This document shows positions 44,179 through 53,021 of a DNA stretch of 64,000 nt, one piece after another (position 1 is the stretch's first letter; every line of letters begins with the position of its first letter). The notes beneath the pieces are model-generated. The model was not told the DNA's origin and made no database searches. It saw only the letters and a list, made by a program, of their open reading frames with translations. Position numbers and translations under genes: made by a program. Origin of the DNA: JBGPTF01 sp041490445 (GTDB taxonomy: Bacteria; Acidobacteriota; Terriglobia; Acidiferrales; UBA7541); contig JBGPTF010000012.1 of NCBI GenBank assembly GCA_041490445.1, positions 1 through 64,000 of the forward strand. The letters are read 5' to 3'.

Positions 44179-45285
44179 ATGGCGACAAAGGTGGTGCCGT
44201 TTCATGCCCCGGGTTTCGACGTTTACTTTCTTTCTCACCGCGCAGGGATCAACAACGACTGCGCGGCCCATCTGGTCCAGTTTATCCAGGGGGCGAAGAA
44301 GACCCTGGACTGTGCGATCTACGATCTGAAGCATCCCGATGTTTTGAAGGCGCTGAAGGCGGCCTCAAAAAAAGTGAAGTTGCGCCTCGTGTACGACGGC
44401 GGCAAGACCAAGGCAGTGAAGGGAGGGAAAATGGCGGACCCCAAACCTTCCGGATCGGCACAGGCAATCCAAGCGGCGGGCCTGGGGAAGTTCGCCACAC
44501 CCGTGCATGTGGCCGGCGGGAATTTAATGCACGACAAGTTTCTGGTGCGCGATGGGAATGCGCTGTGGACGGGGTCGGGCAACTTCACCCACGGGGGGCT
44601 GGAATTGCAGGACAACAATTTCCTGGCGATTCAATCGCCCCAGCTCGCGGCCGTGTACGAGAAAACGTTTCTCGGGTTGCTCCAAGCCGGCCATACCAAC
44701 GCTCATCCTGCCAAAGGCTCCAAGAAAGCAGCGCCGCCCGCGCCGCATCCGACGGAAAAGCTGGGGGCGATCGGCGTGACGCCATACTTCACAACGGGCG
44801 TCTCCGAATTTGAGGACGCTGAGACGGCGGTCGTCAAAGCGCTGGCGAAGGCGAAGAAAGTCCGTTTGATCGCGATGCTGGTCAGCGACGCGGGAATCCT
44901 GAAGGCCCTCGCGGCGCTGAAGAACAAGGACATCAGGGGCATCCTCGATCCGCACGAGATGAAGCAGGTGATGCAGCCGCCGAAAGGGAAGAGCAAGACG
45001 GATCCAGCGCTGTTCTGGTTCGCGCGCGGCGACAAGCGGTTCGTTGCCGCTCCCTCGCACGCCTACAGCCAGCAGGACAACAACGACTTCATGCACAACA
45101 AGGCCATGATTCTCGACGACAGAGTGGTGATCACCGGCAGCTATAATTTTTCCGAACACGCCGAGGTGAACGACGAGAACATGCTGATGATCCAGTCGCC
45201 GGCAGTGGCCAAGGCTTACAACGCGTACTTCGACGCCGTCTTCGCCCAGTATACCAAGCACGGCGCCCCCTTGCCTCCGCAATGA
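44179..45285 (+). CDS. Phospholipase D-like protein
   Basis: 368 residues from the ATG at 44179, with GGAGGA at 44167-44172 as ribosome site. Two HKD motifs: HDKFLVRDGNALWTGSGNFT and HNKAMILDDRVVITGSYNFS, separated by about 190 residues, as in bacterial PLD/nuclease family members. A basic, Ala/Pro-rich spacer lies between. Neither signal peptide nor membrane segment is visible, so it may be a cytoplasmic phospholipase or nuclease. Stand-alone. Confidence 0.85.
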   Translation: MATKVVPFHAPGFDVYFLSHRAGINNDCAAHLVQFIQGAKKTLDCAIYDLKHPDVLKALKAASKKVKLRLVYDGGKTKAVKGGKMADPKPSGSAQAIQAAGLGKFATPVHVAGGNLMHDKFLVRDGNALWTGSGNFTHGGLELQDNNFLAIQSPQLAAVYEKTFLGLLQAGHTNAHPAKGSKKAAPPAPHPTEKLGAIGVTPYFTTGVSEFEDAETAVVKALAKAKKVRLIAMLVSDAGILKALAALKNKDIRGILDPHEMKQVMQPPKGKSKTDPALFWFARGDKRFVAAPSHAYSQQDNNDFMHNKAMILDDRVVITGSYNFSEHAEVNDENMLMIQSPAVAKAYNAYFDAVFAQYTKHGAPLPPQ

Positions 45286-45355
45286 GGCACCGACCGTGCC
45301 GCCAGAAAGGTTGTCCTCCCGGTCGGAAGGCGAGTAAAGAACCGAAGAAGAAAGC

Positions 45356-46375
45356 CTAGCGCCCCTTCACTTCGGCATGGAGAAACGATTCCACCGCGCC
45401 GAGAAACAAGTTGGGCTGGTCCACAAACGTCATGTGCCCGCTCTTCGGCAGAATGACGAGCTTCGACCCGGCAATCTTTTCGTGCATCTGGCGCGAGAGA
45501 GATGGGTCGCATTCGTCGTGATCGCCGGCGAGGATCAGCGTGGGCACGTGAATGGTGTGGAGCTTGTCCACGTACTCAACGGAGCTGAGATTGCCGTCAA
45601 TCACGAATTCGCCGTGCGAGCCCCACATCTCGCGGTACAGGTCCCACGACGTGTTTCCGTTTTGAGCCGGATCGTAATTCGGATCGGGATGGTTCTGGTA
45701 GAGGTACGGGAAGTAGGCCTCGCCCCATGCCGCAACCATGTAGTCGTTCGTGTAGCGGTTCTTCTCGTAGTCCTTGCCGTGGCCGAACAGGCTTTCGCTC
45801 TCCATGCGATCGATTCGCGCGCGCAACTCGGCGGGCATTTGTTCTTTCATGCGCACGAAGACTTCGTTCATTTGTTTCGTGCTGGGGAACGTGCTGCCGA
45901 GAATCAGGTGGGAAAGGTTCTGCTGGTATTTCAGGGCGTAGGCCTGGGCCAGCACGCCGCCGTAGGAGTGGCCGAGCAGCGAAATTTTGCCGAGATGCAG
46001 CCCCTGGCGAACCGCTTCGACATCCTCGACCATGTTCTCGACCGTGTAGCCCTTCGGGTCTTCGAGCTTCTGCGATTTTCCCGAGCCGCGCTCGTCAATG
46101 AAAATCAGGCGGTTGTGGCGCGCGAGCGGGAGCAGGTAGGGAAGAAAATAATCGTGCGTCGCGCCCGGGCCGCCGTGAACGATCATCAGCGGCGCACCGC
46201 GGCCGACGATCCAGTAGTAGATCAGCACTCCATGCGCATCGATGAATCCTTCCTGCGCCGGATAGTTCACCGATGCTGCGGCTGAGGCGGCGTGGGGCGC
46301 CTGGGCGCGCAGCGGCAGCGCGCCAAAAGCCAAGAGCACAGCGAGAAACACGAGAAGAGCGAGTTTCCATTTCAT
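45356..46375 (-). CDS. Secreted alpha/beta-hydrolase (proline iminopeptidase-like)
   Basis: 339 residues, signal peptide (LALLVFLAVLLAFGALPLRAQ). VHGGPGATHDYFLPYL, nucleophile Ser in LLGHSYGGVLAQ, an acid in LAGDHDECDPS and His in PKSGHMTF give the serine-hydrolase triad and the HGGPG oxyanion loop of S33 peptidases. Likely exported aminopeptidase. nadK ends 36 bp upstream. Confidence 0.88.
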   Translation of the reverse strand: MKWKLALLVFLAVLLAFGALPLRAQAPHAASAAASVNYPAQEGFIDAHGVLIYYWIVGRGAPLMIVHGGPGATHDYFLPYLLPLARHNRLIFIDERGSGKSQKLEDPKGYTVENMVEDVEAVRQGLHLGKISLLGHSYGGVLAQAYALKYQQNLSHLILGSTFPSTKQMNEVFVRMKEQMPAELRARIDRMESESLFGHGKDYEKNRYTNDYMVAAWGEAYFPYLYQNHPDPNYDPAQNGNTSWDLYREMWGSHGEFVIDGNLSSVEYVDKLHTIHVPTLILAGDHDECDPSLSRQMHEKIAGSKLVILPKSGHMTFVDQPNLFLGAVESFLHAEVKGR

Positions 46376-46411
46376 TCCAGTTCTCCTTCCGAAGGATAAA
46401 GGCAAATCCGG

Positions 46412-47272
46412 CTAGCGTTCGCCCCAGCGGAGCTTGCTGCGAAGGACCTCGAAGTACGTCTTCTGCTGCGGGCGGACGAGGCGAATCATGTTGGGCGCCT
46501 TGGTGATGATGATCCGGTCTCTGCGCTGCAGCTGGAAACCGATTTGACCATCCACCGTCAGATGGCCCGGCTGTTCGGTGGTCGCGAGATCGATCTCGAC
46601 GCGCGAGTCATCCGGAACCACGAGCGGGCGATTCGTGAGCATGTGCGGGCAGATCGGCGTAATCACGAAAGCCTTCAACAGCGGATAGATGATGGGGCCG
46701 CCCGCCGCGAGCGAGTAGGCGGTCGAACCTGTGGGCGTCGAAACAATCAGACCGTCGGCACGGTAGCGGCCGACGAATTGGTCGTTCACCAGAACGTCGA
46801 AGTCCATGATGCGCGCGAGGTCCGGCTTCGTGATGACCGCATCGTTGAGCGCGCGTTGCGAGGCGATCGTCTTGCCGCCGCGGACGAGCTCCGCCTGGAG
46901 CATCATGCGTTCCGTAACTCGATGCTGGCCTGCGAGCGTCTGCTCGAGCAGGGGATAAAGCTCGTTGAGGGTGACGCTGGTGAGAAAGCCGAGACCGCCG
47001 AGATTCACGGGCAGAATCGGCACGTCGCGGTTGCCGAGCAGGCGAGCAGCGGCAAGCAGCGTGCCGTCGCCGCCAAGAACGATGAGCAAATCAACCTTGG
47101 CCGGGAGTTGCTCGCGCGCGAGGGCCTCGCCGTGCGGCTCGCAGCATTCGGCCGTTGCGCTGTCGCAATACACCTTCAGGCCGCGCTGCTGGAGCCACGT
47201 CGCTAATTGCGGCACGACGGCGAGAATGTCTTCCTTGCTCGGTTTCGAGATGATGCCGACGTTTCGTATCAT
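46412..47272 (-). CDS. nadK: NAD kinase
   Basis: 286 residues. Makes NADP from NAD. GGDG box in VLGGDGTLLAAARLL, PILPVNLGGLGFLT, ALNDAVITKPDLARI, YRADGLIVSTPTGSTAYSLAAGGP and the C-terminal TVDGQIGFQLQRRDRI are the standard family motifs. It follows tlyA by 26 bp, an order common in bacteria. Confidence 0.95.
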   Translation of the reverse strand: MIRNVGIISKPSKEDILAVVPQLATWLQQRGLKVYCDSATAECCEPHGEALAREQLPAKVDLLIVLGGDGTLLAAARLLGNRDVPILPVNLGGLGFLTSVTLNELYPLLEQTLAGQHRVTERMMLQAELVRGGKTIASQRALNDAVITKPDLARIMDFDVLVNDQFVGRYRADGLIVSTPTGSTAYSLAAGGPIIYPLLKAFVITPICPHMLTNRPLVVPDDSRVEIDLATTEQPGHLTVDGQIGFQLQRRDRIIITKAPNMIRLVRPQQKTYFEVLRSKLRWGER

Positions 47273-47298
47273 CGCTGAATTCGTGCGGCGATTTTACT

Positions 47299-48051
47299 CT
47301 ACCCGCTGCGCCGGGCGTGGAGAAAAAACTCCTGATTGCCTTCGGTGCCGGCGAGGCGGCTTGGGCGCACGCCTTCGCAAAGCAGGCCCGCCTCCTCCGC
47401 GGCGGAGCGGACACGCTTGATGGCGCGTTCGTGCAATTTCGGATCGCGCACGATTCCGCCTTTGCCAACGTCGCCGCGCTCCAGCTCGAATTGCGGCTTG
47501 ATGAGAATGAGGAATTCCGCTCGCGGGGCGGCGGCTGCGACGACAGCGGGAAGAATCTTTGTGACGGAGATGAAGGAAACGTCCATCGTGACGAGATCGG
47601 GCGTCTCCGGCAAGTCGGCTGGACTCAGGTAGCGGGCGTTGCGCTCGACAAGGATGACGCGTGCGTTCTGCCGCAGCTTCCAATCCAACTGCGCGGTGCT
47701 TACGTCCACCGCGTACACGCGGGCCGCGCCGCGCTGCAAAAGGCAATCGGTGAAGCCGCCGGTGGAGCTTCCCACGTCGAGACAGATTCTTCCCTCGACC
47801 GAGATTTCGAAATCATCGAGCGCGCCGGCGAGCTTCACTCCGCCGCGGCTGACAAAAGGAATCACCTCGCCGGTGATTTGCAGAGCCGCGTCAAGTGCGA
47901 CCGGCGCGCCCGCCTTGTCGGCGCGCTGGCCGTTTACAAGAACGTGCCCGGCGAGGATCAGCGCGTGGGCGCGCTGGCGCGAGGGGGCGAGGCCGCGCTC
48001 AACGAGGAGAAGGTCGAGGCGTTTTTTCGGCGAAGTGGCTTTTTGTGCCAT
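47299..48051 (-). CDS. tlyA: TlyA-type rRNA 2'-O-methyltransferase with S4 domain
   Basis: 250 residues from the ATG at 48051. S4 RNA-binding domain (about 8-70; KRLDLLLVERGLAPSRQRA, GHVLVNGQ), then a RrmJ-like methyltransferase with CLDVGSSTGGFTDCLL, VTMDVSFISVTKILP and FLILIKPQFELE. It methylates cytidines in 16S and 23S rRNA in some species and acts as hemolysin in others. A 155-bp copy of its 5' end lies at 50531-50684. Confidence 0.92.
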   Translation of the reverse strand: MAQKATSPKKRLDLLLVERGLAPSRQRAHALILAGHVLVNGQRADKAGAPVALDAALQITGEVIPFVSRGGVKLAGALDDFEISVEGRICLDVGSSTGGFTDCLLQRGAARVYAVDVSTAQLDWKLRQNARVILVERNARYLSPADLPETPDLVTMDVSFISVTKILPAVVAAAAPRAEFLILIKPQFELERGDVGKGGIVRDPKLHERAIKRVRSAAEEAGLLCEGVRPSRLAGTEGNQEFFLHARRSG

Positions 48052-48236
48052 GACAAGGGAGCACCATAACATCTCGCGCGATGCCCGTCATTTGTCTTCC
48101 GGAGGTGGCAATTCGCATGGAGCCCGAGTGGGATTCTTGGCTGGAGAGAGATCGAAGCGGTTTCCTCTTTTCCGCGAAGCAAGAGCCGACTTCGCCAAAT
48201 CAAGATAATCCAGACTGAGGCGCTGGCCGTACCACG

Positions 48237-48341
48237 CTGAATGCAAATCAAGCCGCCCAGCTCTGCGGCTGGACGCCCGGCGTGCCCCGCGCGACGGTAA
48301 ATGTGGATGGCGGATACAACGTGTTACGGAAAGTTGCGTGA
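48237..48341 (+). pseudogene. Possible C-terminal relic of an SDR dehydrogenase
   Basis: An open stretch reads NANQAAQLCGWTPGVPRATV followed by NVDGGYNVLRKVA and stop; GW-T-G...NVDGG is the C-terminal signature of SDR enzymes. Nothing upstream extends the match. Weak evidence. Confidence 0.3.
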
Positions 48342-48342
48342 C

Positions 48343-49341
48343 CTAGCGTTGCAATAGCCTCCCCACCAGATCGAGGGGCGCATTCCGGATATATTCAAGT
48401 TTGCCCGACTTGAGCAACACCCCACGCTTGTCCTTGTCAACGCTGGCCGCTTGGGCCAACTCGAGGATCGTGAGCATGACAAAGTTTTCTTCCTTGACGA
48501 CAAGCCGCTGGCTTGTCAGCACGTACCACTTCTGGAGCTCAAGACTGCCCTCGTACGCGGCCAGGAACTCCCCCTGTCTGGGCGGAAAGCGCTGCAGAAA
48601 AAGATCCAGCAGCCGGTTTTCCTGCGGCCCGAACTCCGACGCGAGGAGGTCATCGGTGGAAAGGCTCTTGAAGGCCTCCCTCTCGGGGCAGTAGAACCCT
48701 TTCGTCAACTGATCGAGCGACCCTGAAACCCATGCCGCGCGAGTATTTTCGTAAAACTGACGAACCGCCGGGGAGGCCTTGGCGCCTTGCATCAGCCAAT
48801 AGGCTACGCACAGAAACAAGCCCAAGGCGAACAGAAGCGAAAGCGCGGAACTCATCCCGAACTTCAGCCAGAGCAGGACTGTCGTCCCCAGCGCGATTAG
48901 AGCGAAGGCACCGCCCACCAGCCACCCGGCCCACGGATGCGCAACAAACTGCCTGGTCAGAAACTTCATGGACCCGGCGATCACGAGCAGGAACCAAAAC
49001 AGCGCACCCAATCCTACCCATCTGCCGCCGGGAACGGAACCGCTGCGGATCAGAACGACCGCGGCTCCGACGAACAGCGCGGCCGCAGCCAATCCACAGA
49101 GAAACGCTGCGACGCCAACGAGCGCCTTGGTTGCCGGAGTGGCTCTTGGAACTTCTGGTACGTCGCTCACGGAGTAACAGGGATTTCCTTTTTTGGCCTC
49201 CGACTGAGCGAGAAGATACAGTTCACCGTGGCTGAATGCAAGTGAGCGGCGGACTTCAGGTAGCCAGTCGCACTGCAGATCTCGCGGCACAGGCAACTGC
49301 GTGGCCTGGAAGAGTCTGGTCACATGGCATCCGACTAGCAT
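48343..49341 (-). CDS. Membrane protein, unknown function
   Basis: 332 residues from the ATG at 49341; a longer frame opening at 49512 would cross the repeat at 49391-49450 and is not preferred. Four membrane segments (about 75-97, 108-122, 140-155, 165-185) precede a cytoplasmic C-terminus of about 150 residues with YENTRAAWVSGSLDQL and a beta-rich WYVLTSQRLVVKEENFVMLTILELA, similar to PH-like folds of bacterial 'bPH' proteins. Role unknown. Confidence 0.65.
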   Translation of the reverse strand: MLVGCHVTRLFQATQLPVPRDLQCDWLPEVRRSLAFSHGELYLLAQSEAKKGNPCYSVSDVPEVPRATPATKALVGVAAFLCGLAAAALFVGAAVVLIRSGSVPGGRWVGLGALFWFLLVIAGSMKFLTRQFVAHPWAGWLVGGAFALIALGTTVLLWLKFGMSSALSLLFALGLFLCVAYWLMQGAKASPAVRQFYENTRAAWVSGSLDQLTKGFYCPEREAFKSLSTDDLLASEFGPQENRLLDLFLQRFPPRQGEFLAAYEGSLELQKWYVLTSQRLVVKEENFVMLTILELAQAASVDKDKRGVLLKSGKLEYIRNAPLDLVGRLLQR

Positions 49342-49390
49342 AATAGAAGCTTCAGATTGAAGGGCAGCGGCAGGGGTGACGGTCAGACTG

Positions 49391-49450
49391 CGGAAAACTC
49401 GCGCGGGTGAGACAGCGCGAAAGGTGGGAAGACGCAAGCGCCCAACTTGG
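49391..49450. repeat. 60-bp intergenic repeat, copy 1
   Basis: Runs from cggaaaactcgcgcgg through agacagcgcgaaaggtggga to cgcccaacttgg; matches 50459-50517 closely. Repeats of this GTGAGAC...GAAAGGT...CAAGCGCCCAA type are common between genes in acidobacteria. Confidence 0.6.
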
Positions 49451-49572
49451 AGTGCCGTGTCAGGTGGCCAACAGGGGGACAACCTGCCAAGATTCACATT
49501 ATGAGTGGACAAAGAATGGGGAGCAGACCAATGGCGGGTAGACCGAGTTTTTAGTGGGGGCAGGTTCTCTTC

Positions 49573-50223
49573 CTAGGTCAAGTTTCCGTTCTCTCTGCTG
49601 GAGAGAAACTGGGGAAAGAAGTAATGAGCGAAAAACAACAAACTAATCACCACCGAAACCATCGCTGCCATACCCCACAATTGAGCGTGAACGATTCTGC
49701 CTTTGTACTCGAAGGGATCAAGAATGTCGACTTTGATGGTTGGGTGGCCCTTATCAAGCTCGCTAGCGTCCTTCCTAAGCGTTAGTTCCAAGGAGTATCG
49801 CTTTCCACCCTCTGCCCTAAATTGTCCAATCGTCCGCCCAACAGCCCCGGCGAAGTAACCCCCTGGGCTCTTGCTGGAGTCTCCTTCGGTTATGACGTTG
49901 CCCCCGCTGGATAATACCCACGATACGTCAATCAAGGACGGAGTGGCTGCGCATCGTTCTTGCTCATTGTAATAGTCCATGCCAAGCAAGCACTTTAGTC
50001 TCTGAAATTCAATCTTCCTTTCAACTTCGATAGAGATTCCATAGTCGATGCTCCTGGATGTGAGGAATTCAGGCGTCTCAATCCTTCCAGCTTTCAATGA
50101 TACCGGAAGATTCAGTGGACTCCTCCAGTTACTCGGCCCCCAGCTAGCGAGAGCAAGCGCGGAAAAGCCAATCGCTGCAGCTAGAAGGCCAATGCCGAAT
50201 CGGATTGACCATGGCACTCGCAT
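49573..50223 (-). CDS. Membrane-anchored protein, unknown function
   Basis: 216 residues. An N-terminal membrane segment (FGIGLLAAAIGFSALALAS) and a C-terminal one (GMAAMVSVVISLLFFAHYFF) flank an about 150-residue extracytoplasmic, beta-rich part (IEVERKIEFQRLKCLLGMDY, RYSLELTLRKDASE). C78 (KCLLG) and C91 (ERCAAT) could form a disulfide. No family recognised. Confidence 0.62.
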   Translation of the reverse strand: MRVPWSIRFGIGLLAAAIGFSALALASWGPSNWRSPLNLPVSLKAGRIETPEFLTSRSIDYGISIEVERKIEFQRLKCLLGMDYYNEQERCAATPSLIDVSWVLSSGGNVITEGDSSKSPGGYFAGAVGRTIGQFRAEGGKRYSLELTLRKDASELDKGHPTIKVDILDPFEYKGRIVHAQLWGMAAMVSVVISLLFFAHYFFPQFLSSRENGNLT

Positions 50224-50530
50224 TTAAGCCGTCCCGAGGGGCCTAGAGAAATGCCGCTCGCCCGCGTTCGCCTCTCCGTGCGTAAAGGTCCGGGCGTGAC
50301 GCCCGATCCGCTCACATCCGTGATCACGTGGCCGACGAGGGCGTAGAGATTATCCACAGTCGCCGCCGGGCTCTCGACAGGCTCCCTGCTAGCGGCCATG
50401 TTACCACGCAGTACACGCAGGGCGCGGAATCGCGTGGGAAAGGGAGGGGGACGCGTGGCGGAAGATTCGCGCGGGTGAGACAGCGCGAAAGGTAGGAAGA
50501 CACAAGCGCCCAATTTGTGGGTCATGTCCC
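50224..50530. other. Repeat-bearing gap before the tlyA fragment
   Basis: No supported gene. Holds the second 60-bp repeat at its right end. A minus-strand reading gives VDNLYALVGHVITDVSGSG, which may be a relic, but I cannot assign it. Confidence 0.4.
50459..50517. repeat. 60-bp intergenic repeat, copy 2
   Basis: Matches 49391-49450 in about 52 of 59 positions and sits immediately before the truncated tlyA copy. Confidence 0.6.
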
Positions 50531-50684
50531 GCGACTGGCGTGCCCGCCTTGTCAGCGCGCTGGCCATTGACAAGAACGTGCCCGGCGAGGATCAGCGCCT
50601 GGGCCCGCTGGCGCGAGGGGCGAGGCCGCGCTCGACAAGGAGAACGTCGAGGCGCTTTTTCGGCGAAATGGATTTTCGTGCCAT
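50531..50684 (-). pseudogene. Truncated, frameshifted copy of the tlyA 5' end
   Basis: The 154 bp match the first 155 bp of tlyA (47897-48051) closely, including the ATG (50684) and six bases before it. Translation reads MARKSISPKKRLDVLLVERG before a one-base deletion in a G-run shifts the frame and ends it. No methyltransferase domain follows. A partial duplication rather than a second gene. Confidence 0.8.
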
Positions 50685-50840
50685 GACAAGGGCTCTCTCC
50701 GGGGGGCCTGCCCTCTCTACAATACCTGAAAGAATGTCCTAGGCACCTAGACCTCCCGACCTCGTTCGAAATGCGAACTGGTTCTCTTTGTAGAGGGATT
50801 ACTCAACTTTGTTTCACGGCGGTGGGGCACTCCAGGTGTC

Positions 50841-50865
50841 TATAACATTCGTTATAACATATGTT
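50841..50865. promoter_or_regulatory. Operator-like palindromes upstream of the XRE gene
   Basis: TATAAC-ATTC-GTTATA (50841-50856) and AACATATGTT (50856-50865) are perfect inverted repeats that share a base and contain ATAACAT twice, 12 bp apart. They abut the -35 element, a position suited to autorepression by the XRE protein. Confidence 0.55.
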
Positions 50866-50892
50866 GACGATTGAGCTCATGGCGCGTATGGT
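50864..50892 (+). promoter_or_regulatory. Promoter, probably giving a leaderless transcript
   Basis: TTGACG (50864-50869), 17-bp spacer, TATGGT (50887-50892). Transcription would begin about 7 bases on, at or next to the ATG at 50899, which has no ribosome site before it. Confidence 0.5.
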
Positions 50893-50898
50893 TCAAGC

Positions 50899-51180
50899 AT
50901 GCTGGTTTCTAGTCGATTAGTGGCGATTCGCAAGAAGTTGGGTCTTCCCCAGGAACAAATGGCTCGGCTCCTCGGAGTATCGTTCGTCAGCGTGAATCGG
51001 TGGGAGGGGGGCCACTCAAGTCCCGCCGGCCCAATCCGTGATCTCTACCTCGCGATTGACGCAGCAATTCGAGCTGGCAACGCTCCGCAAGCAATCCTTC
51101 AGGCGGCCAACAGCGAGCGGGGTATGTTTCTATACGCCTTGTTTCGGATGGCCTATGCATCTTCAAGGAGGTCTCGATGA
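50899..51180 (+). CDS. XRE-family regulator coupled to a kinase
   Basis: 93 residues. HTH domain (about 3-60; RLVAIRKKLGLPQEQMARLL, VSVNRWEGGHSSPAGP). The C-terminal third is a helical region (LQAANSERGMFLYALFRMAYAS). Operator-like palindromes lie upstream. The ATG has no ribosome site, consistent with a leaderless start. Stop overlaps the kinase start by 4 bp. Confidence 0.8.
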   Translation: MLVSSRLVAIRKKLGLPQEQMARLLGVSFVSVNRWEGGHSSPAGPIRDLYLAIDAAIRAGNAPQAILQAANSERGMFLYALFRMAYASSRRSR

Positions 51181-52037
51181 ATTTCCAGATTGTGAATCAA
51201 CGACTGTTCCGCTCAGGTGGCAACGGCAACCTCTTCATCGGTGAGCGGAGCGATACCCATGAATCCGTCATGGTCAAGTGCCTTCGTGAATACCATCTCC
51301 CACACGCAAGAAAAGCGTTTGCGCGCGAGGTACGCGTCTTGGCGCGCAAGCTGCGCGGCTTAGTACCGCTACTGGGATGGGATACAGACGCAGAGCATCC
51401 GTACTACGTGATGCCGTATCTGAATGGCGGCACACTGACGCAATACGCGGGAAGGCTGACCGACATTCAACTTCGAAACATCGCCGCAGAGTTGGGTTGG
51501 ACGCTGGCTAACCTCCACGCCACGAATGAGGCGCATGGTGACGTCAAGCCCGACAACATCCTCGTGGCTCATGACGGGCGACTTCAGATTGCAGATCCCT
51601 TGGGAAATGGGAGCATCTTCACGATGCTTTTTTCAGACAATCGTGGTGGCACTCCGGGATATTGCGCCCCAGAAATATGCGCCGGGGGATCGATTTCGCG
51701 CGTTGCAGATGTATTCTCATACGGTGCTACGATGTATCACCTATACACCGGGCGTAGACCGCAGGACGGGCAGCGGCCATATCTAGGCCCGGAGGACTAT
51801 GCGCGTGCTCCCAAGATTTGCGAGATAATTTCGACATGCTGCCAACTTGAACCCCACTCACGACCAATTATGCAGGAAGTGCTTCGCATGCTTCATGGAG
51901 CGCGATGGGCGGATATTCAAGCAGAGCGAAAACAACGCAGGGAGCTTGTGACTTCAGCATGCTTCGTCGGGTGCCTCGTGATCGTAGCTGTCGCGTTAGC
52001 GCGTAGCAGCCGAGGTATGCAAGCGGCAACCGCATAA
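51177..52037 (+). CDS. Membrane-anchored Ser/Thr protein kinase
   Basis: 286 residues. Kinase motifs: glycine loop (GGNG, 14-17), Lys34 in VMVKCL, Glu51, catalytic loop HGDVKPDNIL (Asp122), metal-binding Asp140 in IADPLG (DPL in place of DFG) and GTPGYCAPE (158-166). A single membrane segment lies near 258-275 (TSACFVGCLVIVAVALA) with only a short outside tail, so there is no sensor domain. Catalytic residues are present, so it may be active despite the altered DFG. It is translationally coupled to the XRE regulator, suggesting the regulator is a target or partner. Confidence 0.85.
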   Translation: MNFQIVNQRLFRSGGNGNLFIGERSDTHESVMVKCLREYHLPHARKAFAREVRVLARKLRGLVPLLGWDTDAEHPYYVMPYLNGGTLTQYAGRLTDIQLRNIAAELGWTLANLHATNEAHGDVKPDNILVAHDGRLQIADPLGNGSIFTMLFSDNRGGTPGYCAPEICAGGSISRVADVFSYGATMYHLYTGRRPQDGQRPYLGPEDYARAPKICEIISTCCQLEPHSRPIMQEVLRMLHGARWADIQAERKQRRELVTSACFVGCLVIVAVALARSSRGMQAATA

Positions 52038-52061
52038 TACCCACTAGCTCCAGAGGGAAAC

Positions 52062-52268
52062 ATGCGACAGAGTGGCTTTGAACGCTTTCAGCAGCATATC
52101 TTCGGTGAATTAGACGAGCTCGAACGGCGGGACCGCGAGCGGCTCGTTGATAAATTCGTTGAATTAGGTCGCAGGTTCCACATCGACGTAGTTTCAGAGA
52201 TTCTTGACAACAGCAAGTCAGCCTCTGAAATCTTCGACGCCATCCTGCGAGAACAATGCAAGAGCTGA
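52062..52268 (+). CDS. 68-residue protein following the kinase
   Basis: Charged, helical small protein (FGELDELERRDRERLVDKFVELG; SEILDNSKSASEIFDAILREQ), probably coiled-coil. Starts 24 bp after the kinase. No family known. A GGGAA-type ribosome site is weak. Confidence 0.6.
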   Translation: MRQSGFERFQQHIFGELDELERRDRERLVDKFVELGRRFHIDVVSEILDNSKSASEIFDAILREQCKS

Positions 52269-52302
52269 AAGCAATCTGACGAAGTATCAGAAGGACGAGA
52301 AA

Positions 52303-52752
52303 ATGAAGACAAACATCGCTCGGAACAGTCTCCTACTCCTCGTCGGGGGCATAATTGGTGCAGGGCTATTCGCACGCTTGGGTGCTCAACAATATCGTCC
52401 GACGACAGGATATGCCTTCTGGGATAAAGCTGACGAGACGAATAAGCTGGTCTACCTAACGGGGTATTCGGATGCCGAACAGTTTTACAGGCTCGCAATA
52501 GACAAGCAGATCGAACCACTCTGTAAGGATGAAGGGAAACGAGCCCTAGCTGACTTTGAGTACCGCTTTCCAATGCCCACTCAAGTGACCCTAGCTCAGG
52601 AAAAACAAGGCATCGATGAGTTTTATAGAGACTGGCGAAATCAGAGCATAACCATGCTTACCGCCCAAAACATCGTTCGCTTACAAATTCTTGGGCGACC
52701 CCAATCAGAGATCGACGCCTACATCGCAAGAGGCAGATCCGCGCAGAATTGA
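52303..52752 (+). CDS. Secreted or membrane-anchored protein, end of the kinase cluster
   Basis: 149 residues from the ATG at 52303. An N-terminal hydrophobic segment (SLLLLVGGIIGAGLFARLGA) is followed by a helical, soluble domain (AEQFYRLAIDKQIEPLCKDE, IDEFYRDWRNQSITMLTAQN). It probably faces the periplasm. 34 bp after the small gene. No family known. GC lower than in flanking core genes. Confidence 0.65.
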   Translation: MKTNIARNSLLLLVGGIIGAGLFARLGAQQYRPTTGYAFWDKADETNKLVYLTGYSDAEQFYRLAIDKQIEPLCKDEGKRALADFEYRFPMPTQVTLAQEKQGIDEFYRDWRNQSITMLTAQNIVRLQILGRPQSEIDAYIARGRSAQN

Positions 52753-53021
52753 TTGGCCAGTTTTTCGACCGACTTTCATCGCCCTCCCTATCCAGTTCTG
52801 ACTTCGCCCTGCACGAGACTCGCGCTGTGCTCGTGACTTGGTCCCCCCTTTTTGGTCGAGTCATAGGTTAGCACTCTGGGGTTCCTACACATCCGAACTT
52901 TCCCACGCGGGCGCGATGGAAACGACCAGCGTGAGGGAGACGCCGGTCGCAGGGGGACGCAAATGCCAAAGGGGTGGAGGAAGGGGACGGAAGGGGGAAG
53001 ATTCCGCGCAGCACGATCCCT

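Noticed and set aside
52838..52866. Imperfect inverted repeat TGACTTGGTC/GGTCGAGTCA as a terminator
   Set aside because: Only about 7 of 10 pairs and no downstream T-run.
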